This document shows, in pieces, positions 55,054-63,583 of a stretch of DNA of 64,000 nt. Source of the stretch: Streptomyces shenzhenensis. Its GTDB lineage: Bacteria > Actinomycetota > Actinomycetes > Streptomycetales > Streptomycetaceae. Below the pieces are notes generated by a model. The model searched no databases, was not told where the DNA came from, and worked only from the letters and a program-made list of their open reading frames with translations. The stretch spans positions 1 through 64,000 of the forward strand of contig NZ_PENI01000010.1 of NCBI RefSeq assembly GCF_003688995.1, given 5' to 3'. A program made the position numbers and the translations under genes. Each line of letters begins with the position of its first letter. Within the stretch, counting starts at the first letter, position 1.

Positions 55054-55934
55054 GCAGGGTCGGTCTCGAAGGGCAGGTCGCCGTCGTCACCGGAGCGGCG
55101 CGCGGCGTCGGCGAGTTGCTCGCCCGCAGACTGTCCGCGCGCGGCGCGCAGGTGGCGCTGGTCGGGCTGGAGGCCGACGCGCTCAAGGAGGCCGCCGGGC
55201 GGCTGCACGGCGCCGGCGGCCACTGGTACGCCGACGTCACCGACCACGCGGCGATGACCCGCGTCGCCGGCGAGGTCAAGGACCGCTTCGGCAAGGTCGA
55301 CATCGTCGTCGCCAACGCGGGCGTCGCCACCGGCGGCCCCTTCGCCGACTCCGATCCGGACGCCTGGCGGCGGGTGATCGAGGTCAATCTGATCGGCTCG
55401 GCGGTGACGGCCCGCGCGTTCCTGCCGGTGCTCACCGAGAGCCGCGGCTATCTGCTGCAGATCGCCTCGCTCGCCGCGCTCACCCCGGCGCCGATGATGA
55501 CGGCGTACTGCGCGTCCAAGTCCGGCGTGGAGGCGTACGCGCACAGCCTGCGCGCCGAGGTCGGCGTCCAGGGTGTGCGGGTCGGGGTGGCGTATCTGTC
55601 CTGGACCGACACGGACATGGTGCGCGGCGCCGACCAGGACGACGTCATGCGGGAGTTGCGGCAGCGGCTGCCGTGGCCGGCCAACAGGACCTATCCGCTG
55701 GGGCCCGCGGTGGACCGGATCGTGGCGGGGATCGAACGCCGGTCGAGCCAGGTGTACGGGCAGTGGTGGCTGCGCGGGATGCAGGGCGTGCGCGGCTGGC
55801 TGCCGGGGCTGATCGGAACGGTGGGGCAGCGCGAGATGCGGCGGTTCGCACCCCGGCTCCAGGGGATGCGCACGGGGCTCGTCGGCGCGGGCGGCCGGGC
55901 CGACGAACAGGCGCGCGCTACGCACGGTGACTGA
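55050..55934 (+). CDS. short-chain dehydrogenase/reductase
   Basis: The 294-aa product starts at an ATG overlapping the hydrolase stop, with AAGGAGGGC upstream. The cofactor motif is TGAARGVG (about 14-21), NAG is present, and the catalytic Tyr153 and Lys157 lie in YCASK. It is similar in type to SadH. It would interconvert the alcohol and ketone in the pathway formed with the BVMO and hydrolase. Confidence 0.92.
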   Translation: MSRVGLEGQVAVVTGAARGVGELLARRLSARGAQVALVGLEADALKEAAGRLHGAGGHWYADVTDHAAMTRVAGEVKDRFGKVDIVVANAGVATGGPFADSDPDAWRRVIEVNLIGSAVTARAFLPVLTESRGYLLQIASLAALTPAPMMTAYCASKSGVEAYAHSLRAEVGVQGVRVGVAYLSWTDTDMVRGADQDDVMRELRQRLPWPANRTYPLGPAVDRIVAGIERRSSQVYGQWWLRGMQGVRGWLPGLIGTVGQREMRRFAPRLQGMRTGLVGAGGRADEQARATHGD

Positions 55935-56023
55935 TCGACATGCGGTCCGTGTCCGGCCGTGTGAATCTGGTCGGGGCCCACTGAGGGCCCCAACACCCCT
56001 CACCCTCACGGGAGTGAACCCAC

Positions 56024-56239
56024 ATGGGTATCAAGGACCAGTTCCAGGACAAGGCGAAGAACATGCGGGACCAGGCCGAGCAGAACGCGCGTGAGAAGAG
56101 CGGCCAGCGCGGGCAGCAGCAGTCCGGCAAGTCGCAGGCCGGCAAGTCGCAGGCCGAGCGTGGCCGCCAGAACACGCGGGACGGGCAAGACCCCGAGCGT
56201 GAGATGCGCGACCGCATGGACCAGGACTACGACGCCTGA
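56024..56239 (+). CDS. small hydrophilic protein of unknown function
   Basis: The 71-aa product starts at the ATG at 56,024. It is almost entirely charged or polar, rich in Gln, Lys, Arg, Asp and Ser: MGIKDQFQDKAKNMRDQAEQ, a duplicated GKSQA unit, then REMRDRMDQDYDA. The N terminus resembles a family of short streptomycete proteins sometimes compared with CsbD-like stress proteins. I cannot assign a role. It should be unfolded or a simple amphipathic helix. Confidence 0.6.
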   Translation: MGIKDQFQDKAKNMRDQAEQNAREKSGQRGQQQSGKSQAGKSQAERGRQNTRDGQDPEREMRDRMDQDYDA

Positions 56240-56270
56240 CGCCTGACGCCACGGTCGGCCATCGGCCCGG

Positions 56271-56300
56271 AAAGGGCGCCCCGGACGCGGGGCGCCCCTT
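56271..56300. terminator. bidirectional terminator
   Basis: AAGGGCGCCCC and GGGGCGCCCCTT form an 11-bp stem with a 6-nt loop between the convergent small gene and the tricorn homologue. Confidence 0.65.
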
Positions 56301-56324
56301 CCCCTGTCCGGGGCGGCGGCCCGC

Positions 56325-59300
56325 TCAGCGCCGGGGCGGCAGCTTCGGACGCGAACGGTCCGGGACCTCGCTGTGGTCGGGCGGCGTCGCCACGGGCCAG
56401 GTGTCCAGCAGGTCCAGGACCAGCCGGATCGCCTCGTCCATCTCGACGTGGCGGCCCTCGGCCCAGTCCAGCGGGGTGCGCAGGACCTCCACGTCCGGGG
56501 AGACACCGTGGTTCTCCACGGACCAGCCGTACGCGTCGAACCAGGCCGCGTTCATCGGCACCGTGATCACCGTGCCGTCGCCCAGCCGGTGCCGCCCGGT
56601 GATGCCGACCACGCCGCCCCAGGTGCGCTGCCCGACCACCGGGCCCAGCTTCAGCAGCCGGATGGCGGCCGTGATCATGTCGCCGTCGGAGGAGGTCGCC
56701 TCGTCGGCCAGCGCCACGATCGGGCCGCGCGGCGCGTTCGACGCGTACGACACCGGCTGGGCGTCGCGCGTCAGGTCCCAGCCGAGGATCGTCCGGGTCA
56801 GCTTCTCGACGACGAGTTCGCTGATGTGCCCGCCCGCGTTGCCGCGCACGTCCACCAGGAGCGCGGGCCGGGACACCTCCAGGCGCACATCGCGGTTGAA
56901 CTGGGCCCAGCCGGAGCCGCCCATGTCCGGGATGTGCAGATAGCCGCACCGGCCGCCGCTCAACTCCCGCACCACCTCGCGGCGTTTGGCCACCCAGTCC
57001 TGGTAGCGCAGCGGCCGTTCGTCGATCAGCGGGACCACGGCCACCCGCCGCGACCGGCCGTCCGGGCCCGCGGTGGGGCCGGCGAGTTGCGTGAGCTGCT
57101 CGCCGGAGGGGCAGTGGGCGAAGGTCAGCTCCACGGTCGTGCCGCCCGCGCCCGCCAGCAGCGGGTACGGGCCCGCCACCGGGTCCACCGGCCGCCCGTC
57201 CACATGCGTGAGCACGGCGCCCTCCCGGATGCCGGTGCCGGCCAGCGGCGAGCGCGCCCGGGAGTCGGACGAGTCGCCGGGCAGGATCCGCTGGACCATC
57301 CAGTGCCCGTCCCGGCAGACGAAGTTGGCGCCGAGCAGGCCCTGGTAGCGCTGGTAGTGGGGCGGGCCCTCGTTGCGGCGGGCCGGGGTGACATAGGCGT
57401 GCGAGGTGCCCAGCTCGCCCAGCACCTCGCGCAGCAGATCCGCGAACTCGTCCGGGGACGTGACGCGTTCGACCAGCGGCCGGTACTGGTCGAGGACCGC
57501 GTCCCAGTCGATGCCGCACATCCCCGGGTCCCAGAAGTAGGCCCGGATGAGCCGGCCCGCCTCCTCGAAGGACTGGCGCCACTCGGCGGGCGGGTCGACC
57601 TCGTGCAGGATGCGGCGCAGATCGATCCAGACCGTGGTGTCGGCGTCGCCGGACTCGGTGGACGGGACGGCACGCAGCTCGCCCTCGTCGACCACGACCA
57701 GCCGGGTGCCGTCGCCGCTGACCGCGAACCAGTCCAGGTGGCCGACGAGTTCGTACTTCTTCGCCTTGGTGATGTGAAAGTACTCCAGGGTCGGGCGTCC
57801 GCTGGTGTCGGCCGGGTTGACGAAGGTCTCGCCCAGCGCGCCCGAGATCGGCCAGCGCAGCCAGACCAGGCCGCCGCCCGCCACCGGGTGCAGCGCCGAG
57901 TACTTGGAGGCGGCCACCGGGAAGGGGGTGACCCGGCTCTCCAGGCCCTCGACCTCGACGGTCACCGCGTTGCCGTCGCCGGGCTCGTCCTCCAGGGGGT
58001 CAAGGCCGCCGGCCGCGGGGCGTCCGTCCGGGTTCAGCGCGAAGGGGGAGGGGGTGGCGGACGACAGCGGCACCAGGTAGGGGCGGCAGCCGAGCGGGAA
58101 GGACAGGTCCCCGGTGTGCACGTCGTACACCGGGTCGAAGCCGCGCCAGGACAGGAAGGCCAGATAGCGGCCGTCCCGGGTGAACACCGGGTTCTCGTCC
58201 TCGAAGCGGCCGTCGGTGACGTCGACGATCAGCCGGTCCGGCTGTCCGGTCCCGGGCACGCGGGCCATCTTGATCTGCCGCAGCGAGCGTCCGATGCCCG
58301 GGTGCGACCAGGTCAGCCAGGTCCCGTCCGGGGCGAACGCGAGGTCCTTCACCGGGCCGTTGATGGACCGGATCAGCTCGGTGACCCCGCGTGTCCCGGA
58401 CGGCGTCCCGGAGCCGTCCGCGGCGTCCTCGGTGATGTCGACGAGGAGCAGCCGTCCGTCGTGCGCGGCGACGGCGAGGCGTTCGCCCGACGGGTCCGAG
58501 ACCAGCTCCAGGACCCGGCCGAGGCCGCCGGAGGCCGGCCGGCGCGGCGGCCGGTCGCCGCTGGCCCGGGGCAGCTGGGCGATCTCGATGCCGTCCTCGC
58601 CCCCGGCGTCCGTGACGTAGGCGATCTGCCCGGTCGAGCCCAGCATCTCCGGCAGCCGGACCCGGACCCCCGGGGTGTCCGCGATGGTGCGGGCCGGGCC
58701 GTCGCGGTGGGTGAGCCAGTACAGGCTGCCGCGCACGACGACGGCGCTGGCCCGTCCCGTCTCGTCGACCGAGACGCCGTCCACGTGCTGGGCGGCCGGG
58801 ACCTGGTAGCGGCGCCGGCCGGCGCGCGGGCCGGACAGCCGCACGTCGAGCCGGCGCGGCACAGCGTGCGGGGACAGGTCGTCGACGAGCCACAGATCGC
58901 CCCCGCACTGGTACACCACCCGCGTCCCGTCGCCGGCGGCGTGCCGGGCGTAGAAGGCGTCGTGGTCGGAGTGGCGGCGCAGGTCGGAGCCGTCGTACGC
59001 GCACGAGTAGAGGTTGCCGACGCCCTCGTGGTCGGAGAGGAAGGCGATCCGGCCGGCCACGAACAGGGGGGAGCCCAGATGACCGCCGAGGCCGGCGAGC
59101 AGCCGCCGCCCGTGCAGCCACAGCCGGCCCGTGGCGCCGCCCCGGTACCGCTTCCAGGCGGCGGGTTCGTGCGGCGGGGTGCCGGTCAGCAGCAGTGTTC
59201 TGCGCTCGTCGTCGAGGTCGGCGACCTGGATGTCGGAGACCGGGCCCCAGGGGAGCTTGCGGCCCGGGTCGCCGTCGGGGGAGACCTTGTAGGCCCAGGT

Positions 59301-59651
59301 GAAGTAGGAGAAAGGCTGGCCGTGGGAGGCGACCGCGAGGATGTCGGACTCGCCGTCCTCGCCGGGCGGCGTCCACCCGCACACCCGGGTGTCGGCGCTG
59401 CCCCAGTACGTCAGCTGCCGTCCCGGTCCGCCGTCGACGTCGGCCAGGTGGATCTCGGGCACCAGGCTGTGCCAGGTCGTGTAGGCGATCCTGCGGCCGT
59501 CGGGGGAGAAGCGCGGGTGGCCGATCTTGGTCCGGTCGACGGTGAGCCGCCAGGCGCGGCCGGGGGCGTCGAGGGGGGCCAGCCACAGATCGTCCTCGGC
59601 CACGAAACACAGCAGGTCGCCGCTGAGGTGCGGCAGGCGGAGATAGGTCAC
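56325..59651 (-). CDS. tricorn protease homologue (S41 peptidase)
   Basis: The 1,108-aa product starts at a GTG at 59,651. Residues 1-300 form a six-bladed-propeller region (SPDGRRIAYTTWHSLVPEIH and repeats) and 300-670 a second propeller. Then come the C1 domain with GTSHAYVTPARR (Ser750-His751, equivalent to Ser745-His746 of Thermoplasma tricorn), a PDZ segment near 780-870, and the C2 catalytic domain with VDVRGNAGGHISELVVEKL and ADEATSSDGDMITA (Ser988-Asp989, equivalent to Ser965-Asp966). All catalytic positions appear intact. Tricorn trims peptides released by the proteasome, which actinomycetes also have. It is divergent from the TetR gene. Confidence 0.93.
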   Translation of the reverse strand: MTYLRLPHLSGDLLCFVAEDDLWLAPLDAPGRAWRLTVDRTKIGHPRFSPDGRRIAYTTWHSLVPEIHLADVDGGPGRQLTYWGSADTRVCGWTPPGEDGESDILAVASHGQPFSYFTWAYKVSPDGDPGRKLPWGPVSDIQVADLDDERRTLLLTGTPPHEPAAWKRYRGGATGRLWLHGRRLLAGLGGHLGSPLFVAGRIAFLSDHEGVGNLYSCAYDGSDLRRHSDHDAFYARHAAGDGTRVVYQCGGDLWLVDDLSPHAVPRRLDVRLSGPRAGRRRYQVPAAQHVDGVSVDETGRASAVVVRGSLYWLTHRDGPARTIADTPGVRVRLPEMLGSTGQIAYVTDAGGEDGIEIAQLPRASGDRPPRRPASGGLGRVLELVSDPSGERLAVAAHDGRLLLVDITEDAADGSGTPSGTRGVTELIRSINGPVKDLAFAPDGTWLTWSHPGIGRSLRQIKMARVPGTGQPDRLIVDVTDGRFEDENPVFTRDGRYLAFLSWRGFDPVYDVHTGDLSFPLGCRPYLVPLSSATPSPFALNPDGRPAAGGLDPLEDEPGDGNAVTVEVEGLESRVTPFPVAASKYSALHPVAGGGLVWLRWPISGALGETFVNPADTSGRPTLEYFHITKAKKYELVGHLDWFAVSGDGTRLVVVDEGELRAVPSTESGDADTTVWIDLRRILHEVDPPAEWRQSFEEAGRLIRAYFWDPGMCGIDWDAVLDQYRPLVERVTSPDEFADLLREVLGELGTSHAYVTPARRNEGPPHYQRYQGLLGANFVCRDGHWMVQRILPGDSSDSRARSPLAGTGIREGAVLTHVDGRPVDPVAGPYPLLAGAGGTTVELTFAHCPSGEQLTQLAGPTAGPDGRSRRVAVVPLIDERPLRYQDWVAKRREVVRELSGGRCGYLHIPDMGGSGWAQFNRDVRLEVSRPALLVDVRGNAGGHISELVVEKLTRTILGWDLTRDAQPVSYASNAPRGPIVALADEATSSDGDMITAAIRLLKLGPVVGQRTWGGVVGITGRHRLGDGTVITVPMNAAWFDAYGWSVENHGVSPDVEVLRTPLDWAEGRHVEMDEAIRLVLDLLDTWPVATPPDHSEVPDRSRPKLPPRR

Positions 59652-59720
59652 CTCCCCATGCTTTTCCGGCCCCTGGGACCGGGCAACTTATGCGGAACTG
59701 ACGGACGTGACCCAACGCAC

Positions 59721-59788
59721 GTACGAAACCGTTTCGTTTCGATGCGAGAGTGCGCTACATTCGTCTCGTACGAAACCGTGTCGTTCGG
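59721..59788. promoter_or_regulatory. tandem TetR operators
   Basis: GTACGAAACCGTTTCGTTTCG (59,721-59,741) and GTACGAAACCGTGTCGTTCGG (59,768-59,788) are near-identical, 47 bp apart. The first contains the perfect palindrome ACGAAACCGTTTCGT; the second has one mismatch. They lie 20-85 bp above the TetR start, in a gap shared with the divergent tricorn gene. Confidence 0.7.
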
Positions 59789-59806
59789 AGCAGGGAAGGC
59801 AGAGGT

Positions 59807-60406
59807 ATGGCTGAGGTCGCAACGACGCGTCGCAGTCGGATCACCCCTGAGCGCGAGGCCGAGTTGTACGAGGCCGTGCTCGAACTGCTCCGGGAAGTCG
59901 GCTACGACGCCCTCACCATGGACGCCGTGGCCACCCGCACCCGGTCCAGCAAGGCCACCCTCTACCGCCAGTGGGGCGGCAAGGCCGACCTGGTCGTGAA
60001 GGCCATCCGGCACGGCAAGCCGTTCAGCATCGAAGAGATCGACACCGGATCGCTGCGGGGCGATCTGCACGCCATGCTGGCGGCCGAGGACGACTGCACG
60101 ATGGAGCGGAACTCCGCACTGATGCGGGGCGTCGCCATGGTCATGCACCACAACCCCGACCTGCGCGAGGCGTTCCGCAACCAGCTCCTGGATCCCGAGA
60201 TGCACGGGCTCCGCGCGGTGCTGCAACGCGCCATCGAACGCGGCGAGGTCCGCCCGGACTGCCCCGCGCTGGAATTCCTCGTGCACATGATGGTCGGCGG
60301 CTTCGCCACTCGCGCGCTGCTCGAGGAGCAGCCACCGACCCAGGCATTCCTCACGTCGTACGTCGACGCCGTGGTCCTCCCCGCCCTCGGCGTATCCACC
60401 GACTGA
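59807..60406 (+). CDS. TetR-family repressor of the MmpL transporter
   Basis: The 199-aa product starts at the ATG at 59,807, with AGGGAAGG upstream. Residues 10-60 carry the TetR HTH: LYEAVLELLREVGYDALTMD, then AVATRTRSSKATLYRQWGGK. A TetR_C_16-like ligand domain follows. It lies 124 bp before an MMPL transporter on the same strand and has two operator-like palindromes upstream, so it probably represses itself and the transporter. Confidence 0.92.
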   Translation: MAEVATTRRSRITPEREAELYEAVLELLREVGYDALTMDAVATRTRSSKATLYRQWGGKADLVVKAIRHGKPFSIEEIDTGSLRGDLHAMLAAEDDCTMERNSALMRGVAMVMHHNPDLREAFRNQLLDPEMHGLRAVLQRAIERGEVRPDCPALEFLVHMMVGGFATRALLEEQPPTQAFLTSYVDAVVLPALGVSTD

Positions 60407-60530
60407 CCACCTCGCACCTCCCCAGCCCCACCTGACGTCACCGCTCACGTCGTCGGGCCGATCACCCCTGCCCCCACGGGTTGATCATCCCTGCCCTGAC
60501 CACCCCACGACTGACCGGGAGTACGCCCTC

Positions 60531-62753
60531 GTGGCCACGTTCCTCTACAAACTGGGCCGGCTCGCCTTCAGGCGACGGCACTTCGTCGCCCTGATCTGGG
60601 TGGCGCTGCTGGCGCTGGCGGGTGCCGGCGCGGCAAGCGCCCCCGCCGCCGGCAACACCTCCTTCTCCATCCCAGGTACGGAGGCACAGAAGGCCTTCGA
60701 CCTGCTGGAACAGCGCTTCCCCGGCATGAGCGCCGACGGCGCGACCGCCCGTGTCGTTTTCAAGGCGCCGAGCGGCGAGAAGATGACCGACAAGGACATC
60801 AAGGCCACCGTCGAGAAGACGGTGCAGGAGCTGGAGGACGGCGCCGAGGTCGCCTCCGTCGCCGACCCGTACACCGGGAAAGCCGTCAGCAAGGACGGCA
60901 CGATCGCCTACGCGTCCGTGAAGTACAAGGTCTCCGGCATGGAGCTGGAGGACTCCTCGCGCGACGCGCTCAACCACGCCGCCGACGGGGCGCGGGACGC
61001 CGGACTGACCGTCGAGATCGGCGGTGACGCGCTCAACGCGACACCGGAGACCGGATCCAGCGAGATCATCGGCATCGCGATCGCCGCGGTCGTCCTCGTC
61101 ATCACCTTCGGCTCCCTGCTCGCGGCCGGACTCCCGCTGCTGACCGCGCTCATCGGCGTGGGCATCGGCGTCTCCACCATCACCGCGCTGGCCAGCGCCC
61201 TCGACCTGGGCTCGACCACCTCCATCCTGGCGATGATGATCGGCCTCGCCGTCGGCATCGACTACGCGCTGTTCATCGTCTCCCGCTACCGCGCCGAACT
61301 CGCCGAGGGCCGCGAGCGCGAGGAGGCCGCCGGGCGGGCCGTCGGCACCGCCGGCTCCGCGGTGGTCTTCGCGGGCCTCACCGTCGTGATCGCCCTGGTC
61401 GGCCTGTCCGTCGTCAACATCCCGATGCTGACGAAGATGGGCATCGCGGCCGCCGGCACGGTCGCCGTCGCGGTCCTGATCGCCCTCACCATGGTCCCGG
61501 CGCTGCTCGGGTACGCGGGCCGCCGGGTCAAGCCGGCCGGTGAGAAGAGCAAGCTGCTCGGCGGCCGGCGCAAGGCCGAGCGCCCGCAGTCGGCCGGCCG
61601 GCCGAACCTGGGCACCCGCTGGGCGAGCTTCGTCGTGCGCCGCCCGGTCGCCGTCCTGCTGCTGGGCGTCGTCGGCCTCGGCGCCGCGGCCGTCCCGGCC
61701 ACCTCCCTGGAACTGGGCCTGCCCGACGACGGCTCCCAGCCGACGTCCACGACCCAGCGCCGCGCCTACGACCTGCTCTCCGAGGGCTTCGGGGCCGGCT
61801 TCAACGGCCCGCTGATGGTCGTCGTCGACGCACGCGACAGCGCCCGGCCGAAGGCCGCCTTCGACGAGGTCGGCGACCGGATCAAGAGCCTCGGGAACGT
61901 CGTCACGGTGACCCCGGCCGCGCCCAACGAGGCCGGCGACACCGCGACCATCACCGTGATCCCGGACTCCAAGCCGTCCTCGACCACCACCGAGGACCTG
62001 GTGCACGCGATCCGGGACACCGGCGCCGACATCACCCGGAGCACCGACGCCACGGTGCTGGTCACCGGCTCGACGGCGATGAACATCGACGTCTCGCAGA
62101 AGCTGAACGACGCGCTGCTGCCCTATCTGACCCTCGTCGTCGGCCTCGCGTTCCTGCTGCTGATCGTGGTCTTCCGCTCTGTCCTCGTGCCGCTGAAGGC
62201 GGCCCTCGGCTTCCTGCTGAGCGTGCTGGCCGCCCTGGGCGCCGTCGTCGCGGTCTTCCAGTGGGGCTGGCTGTCCGGCCTGATGGGCGTCGAGGAGACC
62301 GGACCGGTCATGTCGATGATGCCGATCTTCATGGTCGGTGTGGTCTTCGGCCTCGCCATGGACTACGAGGTGTTCCTGGTGACCCGGATGCGGGAGGCGT
62401 ACGTCCACGGCGAGAACCCGAGCCAGGCCGTGGTCACCGGCTTCCGGTACGGCGCCCGGGTCGTCACGGCCGCGGCCGTGATCATGATCGCCGTCTTCTC
62501 CGGCTTCATCGGATCCGGCGAGTCGATGGTGAAGATGATCGGCTTCGGTCTCGCCGTCGCCGTGCTCTTCGACGCCTTCATCGTGCGCATGGCGATCGTG
62601 CCGGCGGTGCTCGCCCTGCTCGGCAGGCGGGCCTGGTGGCTGCCCGGCTGGCTGGACCGCCTGCTGCCCAACGTGGACGTCGAGGGCGAGGGCCTGCGCG
62701 CCCTGGACGACGACCGGCCCCGGGACGAGGACCGGGAGCTGGTACGCGCCTGA
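60531..62753 (+). CDS. MMPL-family (RND superfamily) transporter
   Basis: The 740-aa product starts at a GTG at 60,531. It has two repeats of six helices. The first repeat has one N-terminal helix, an extracytoplasmic porter domain (about 40-180) and helices carrying the conserved GLAVGIDYALFIVSRYRAEL. The second has an equivalent loop (about 395-520) and GLAMDYEVFLVTRMREAY. The Asp-Tyr pairs are the proton-relay residues of MmpL proteins. These pumps export lipids or drugs. The TetR gene upstream is the likely regulator. Confidence 0.93.
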   Translation: MATFLYKLGRLAFRRRHFVALIWVALLALAGAGAASAPAAGNTSFSIPGTEAQKAFDLLEQRFPGMSADGATARVVFKAPSGEKMTDKDIKATVEKTVQELEDGAEVASVADPYTGKAVSKDGTIAYASVKYKVSGMELEDSSRDALNHAADGARDAGLTVEIGGDALNATPETGSSEIIGIAIAAVVLVITFGSLLAAGLPLLTALIGVGIGVSTITALASALDLGSTTSILAMMIGLAVGIDYALFIVSRYRAELAEGREREEAAGRAVGTAGSAVVFAGLTVVIALVGLSVVNIPMLTKMGIAAAGTVAVAVLIALTMVPALLGYAGRRVKPAGEKSKLLGGRRKAERPQSAGRPNLGTRWASFVVRRPVAVLLLGVVGLGAAAVPATSLELGLPDDGSQPTSTTQRRAYDLLSEGFGAGFNGPLMVVVDARDSARPKAAFDEVGDRIKSLGNVVTVTPAAPNEAGDTATITVIPDSKPSSTTTEDLVHAIRDTGADITRSTDATVLVTGSTAMNIDVSQKLNDALLPYLTLVVGLAFLLLIVVFRSVLVPLKAALGFLLSVLAALGAVVAVFQWGWLSGLMGVEETGPVMSMMPIFMVGVVFGLAMDYEVFLVTRMREAYVHGENPSQAVVTGFRYGARVVTAAAVIMIAVFSGFIGSGESMVKMIGFGLAVAVLFDAFIVRMAIVPAVLALLGRRAWWLPGWLDRLLPNVDVEGEGLRALDDDRPRDEDRELVRA

Positions 62754-62777
62754 CGCGTACCGCCTGACACAGGAGCC

Positions 62778-62819
62778 GGCCGGTGAGGGACCGTGGGGAC
62801 GGGGCTGCCCTCACCGGCC
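62778..62819 (+). terminator. terminator of the MMPL gene
   Basis: GGCCGGTGAGGG pairs perfectly with CCCTCACCGGCC (62,778-62,789 and 62,808-62,819), 25 bp past the stop, and is followed by TTCTGTG. Confidence 0.65.
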
Positions 62820-62887
62820 TTCTGTGTCCCGGGCGACGCGGGCGGAATCGTCCGCCCGCCGCCCGCCCGTCCCGCTACGGTGCCCCC

Positions 62888-63400
62888 ATGACGACAGCCG
62901 CCACCGACGCCGAGGGCTCCGGAGCCCACCCCCGGTTCGCCGCCGCTCTCGACGAGCTGGGCCTCGGGGACCTGCACTCCCGCATCCGGCGCTTCCCGGA
63001 CGCTACCCGTACCGCGGCCGAGGCCGCCGCAGCGATCGGCTGCGAGCTGAGCCAGATCTGCAAGTCGCTGATCTTCGCAGCGGACGACGTGCCCGTGCTG
63101 GTGCTCATGGACGGGGCGTCCCGGGTGGACGTCGAGCGGGTCCGGGCGGAGCTGGGCGCCGGGGCCGTCACCCGGGCCAAGGCCGAGGTCGTACGGGAGA
63201 CCACCGGGTACGCCATCGGCGGCGTGCCCCCCTTCGGGCACCGGACCCGTACCCGGGTGCTCGCCGACCGCTCGCTGCTCGGGCACGACCTCGTGTGGGC
63301 CGCCGCCGGTACCCCGCACACCGTGTTCCCGATGGCCCCCGAGGCGCTGATCGCCCGGGCCGGCGGCACCCTGGTGGATGTACGCGAGCGCACCTCCTGA
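62888..63400 (+). CDS. YbaK/ProX-type aminoacyl-tRNA deacylase
   Basis: The 170-aa product starts at the ATG at 62,888. CELSQICKSLIFAADDVPVL carries the conserved Lys of the YbaK/EbsC domain. ETTGYAIGGVPPFGHRTRT is the conserved GGVPPFGH loop, and AAGTPHTVFPMAPEALI ends the fold. The family hydrolyses mischarged tRNA such as Cys-tRNA(Pro). The exact substrate cannot be read from sequence. It is monocistronic. Confidence 0.9.
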   Translation: MTTAATDAEGSGAHPRFAAALDELGLGDLHSRIRRFPDATRTAAEAAAAIGCELSQICKSLIFAADDVPVLVLMDGASRVDVERVRAELGAGAVTRAKAEVVRETTGYAIGGVPPFGHRTRTRVLADRSLLGHDLVWAAAGTPHTVFPMAPEALIARAGGTLVDVRERTS

Positions 63401-63583
63401 CCGCGCCGGCCGCGAGCGTCGGTCCTCGTCGGCCACTTTCGTCGGGATAGTCGCGATCTGGGCGGAAAAGCCGCCTAAAATCGCCGCGGTGATACCGGTC
63501 CGGAGCGCTGCTGTCGCATGTCGCACCGGAGCAGCATCCGGAGCGGGACTCCGCGAGCAGGACACCCGAGATCAGGAGCACGC

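Noticed and set aside
56373..59999. 1,208-codon open frame on the plus strand
   Set aside because: It is antisense to the tricorn homologue, has a low-complexity Arg/Gly/Ala composition and no domain.
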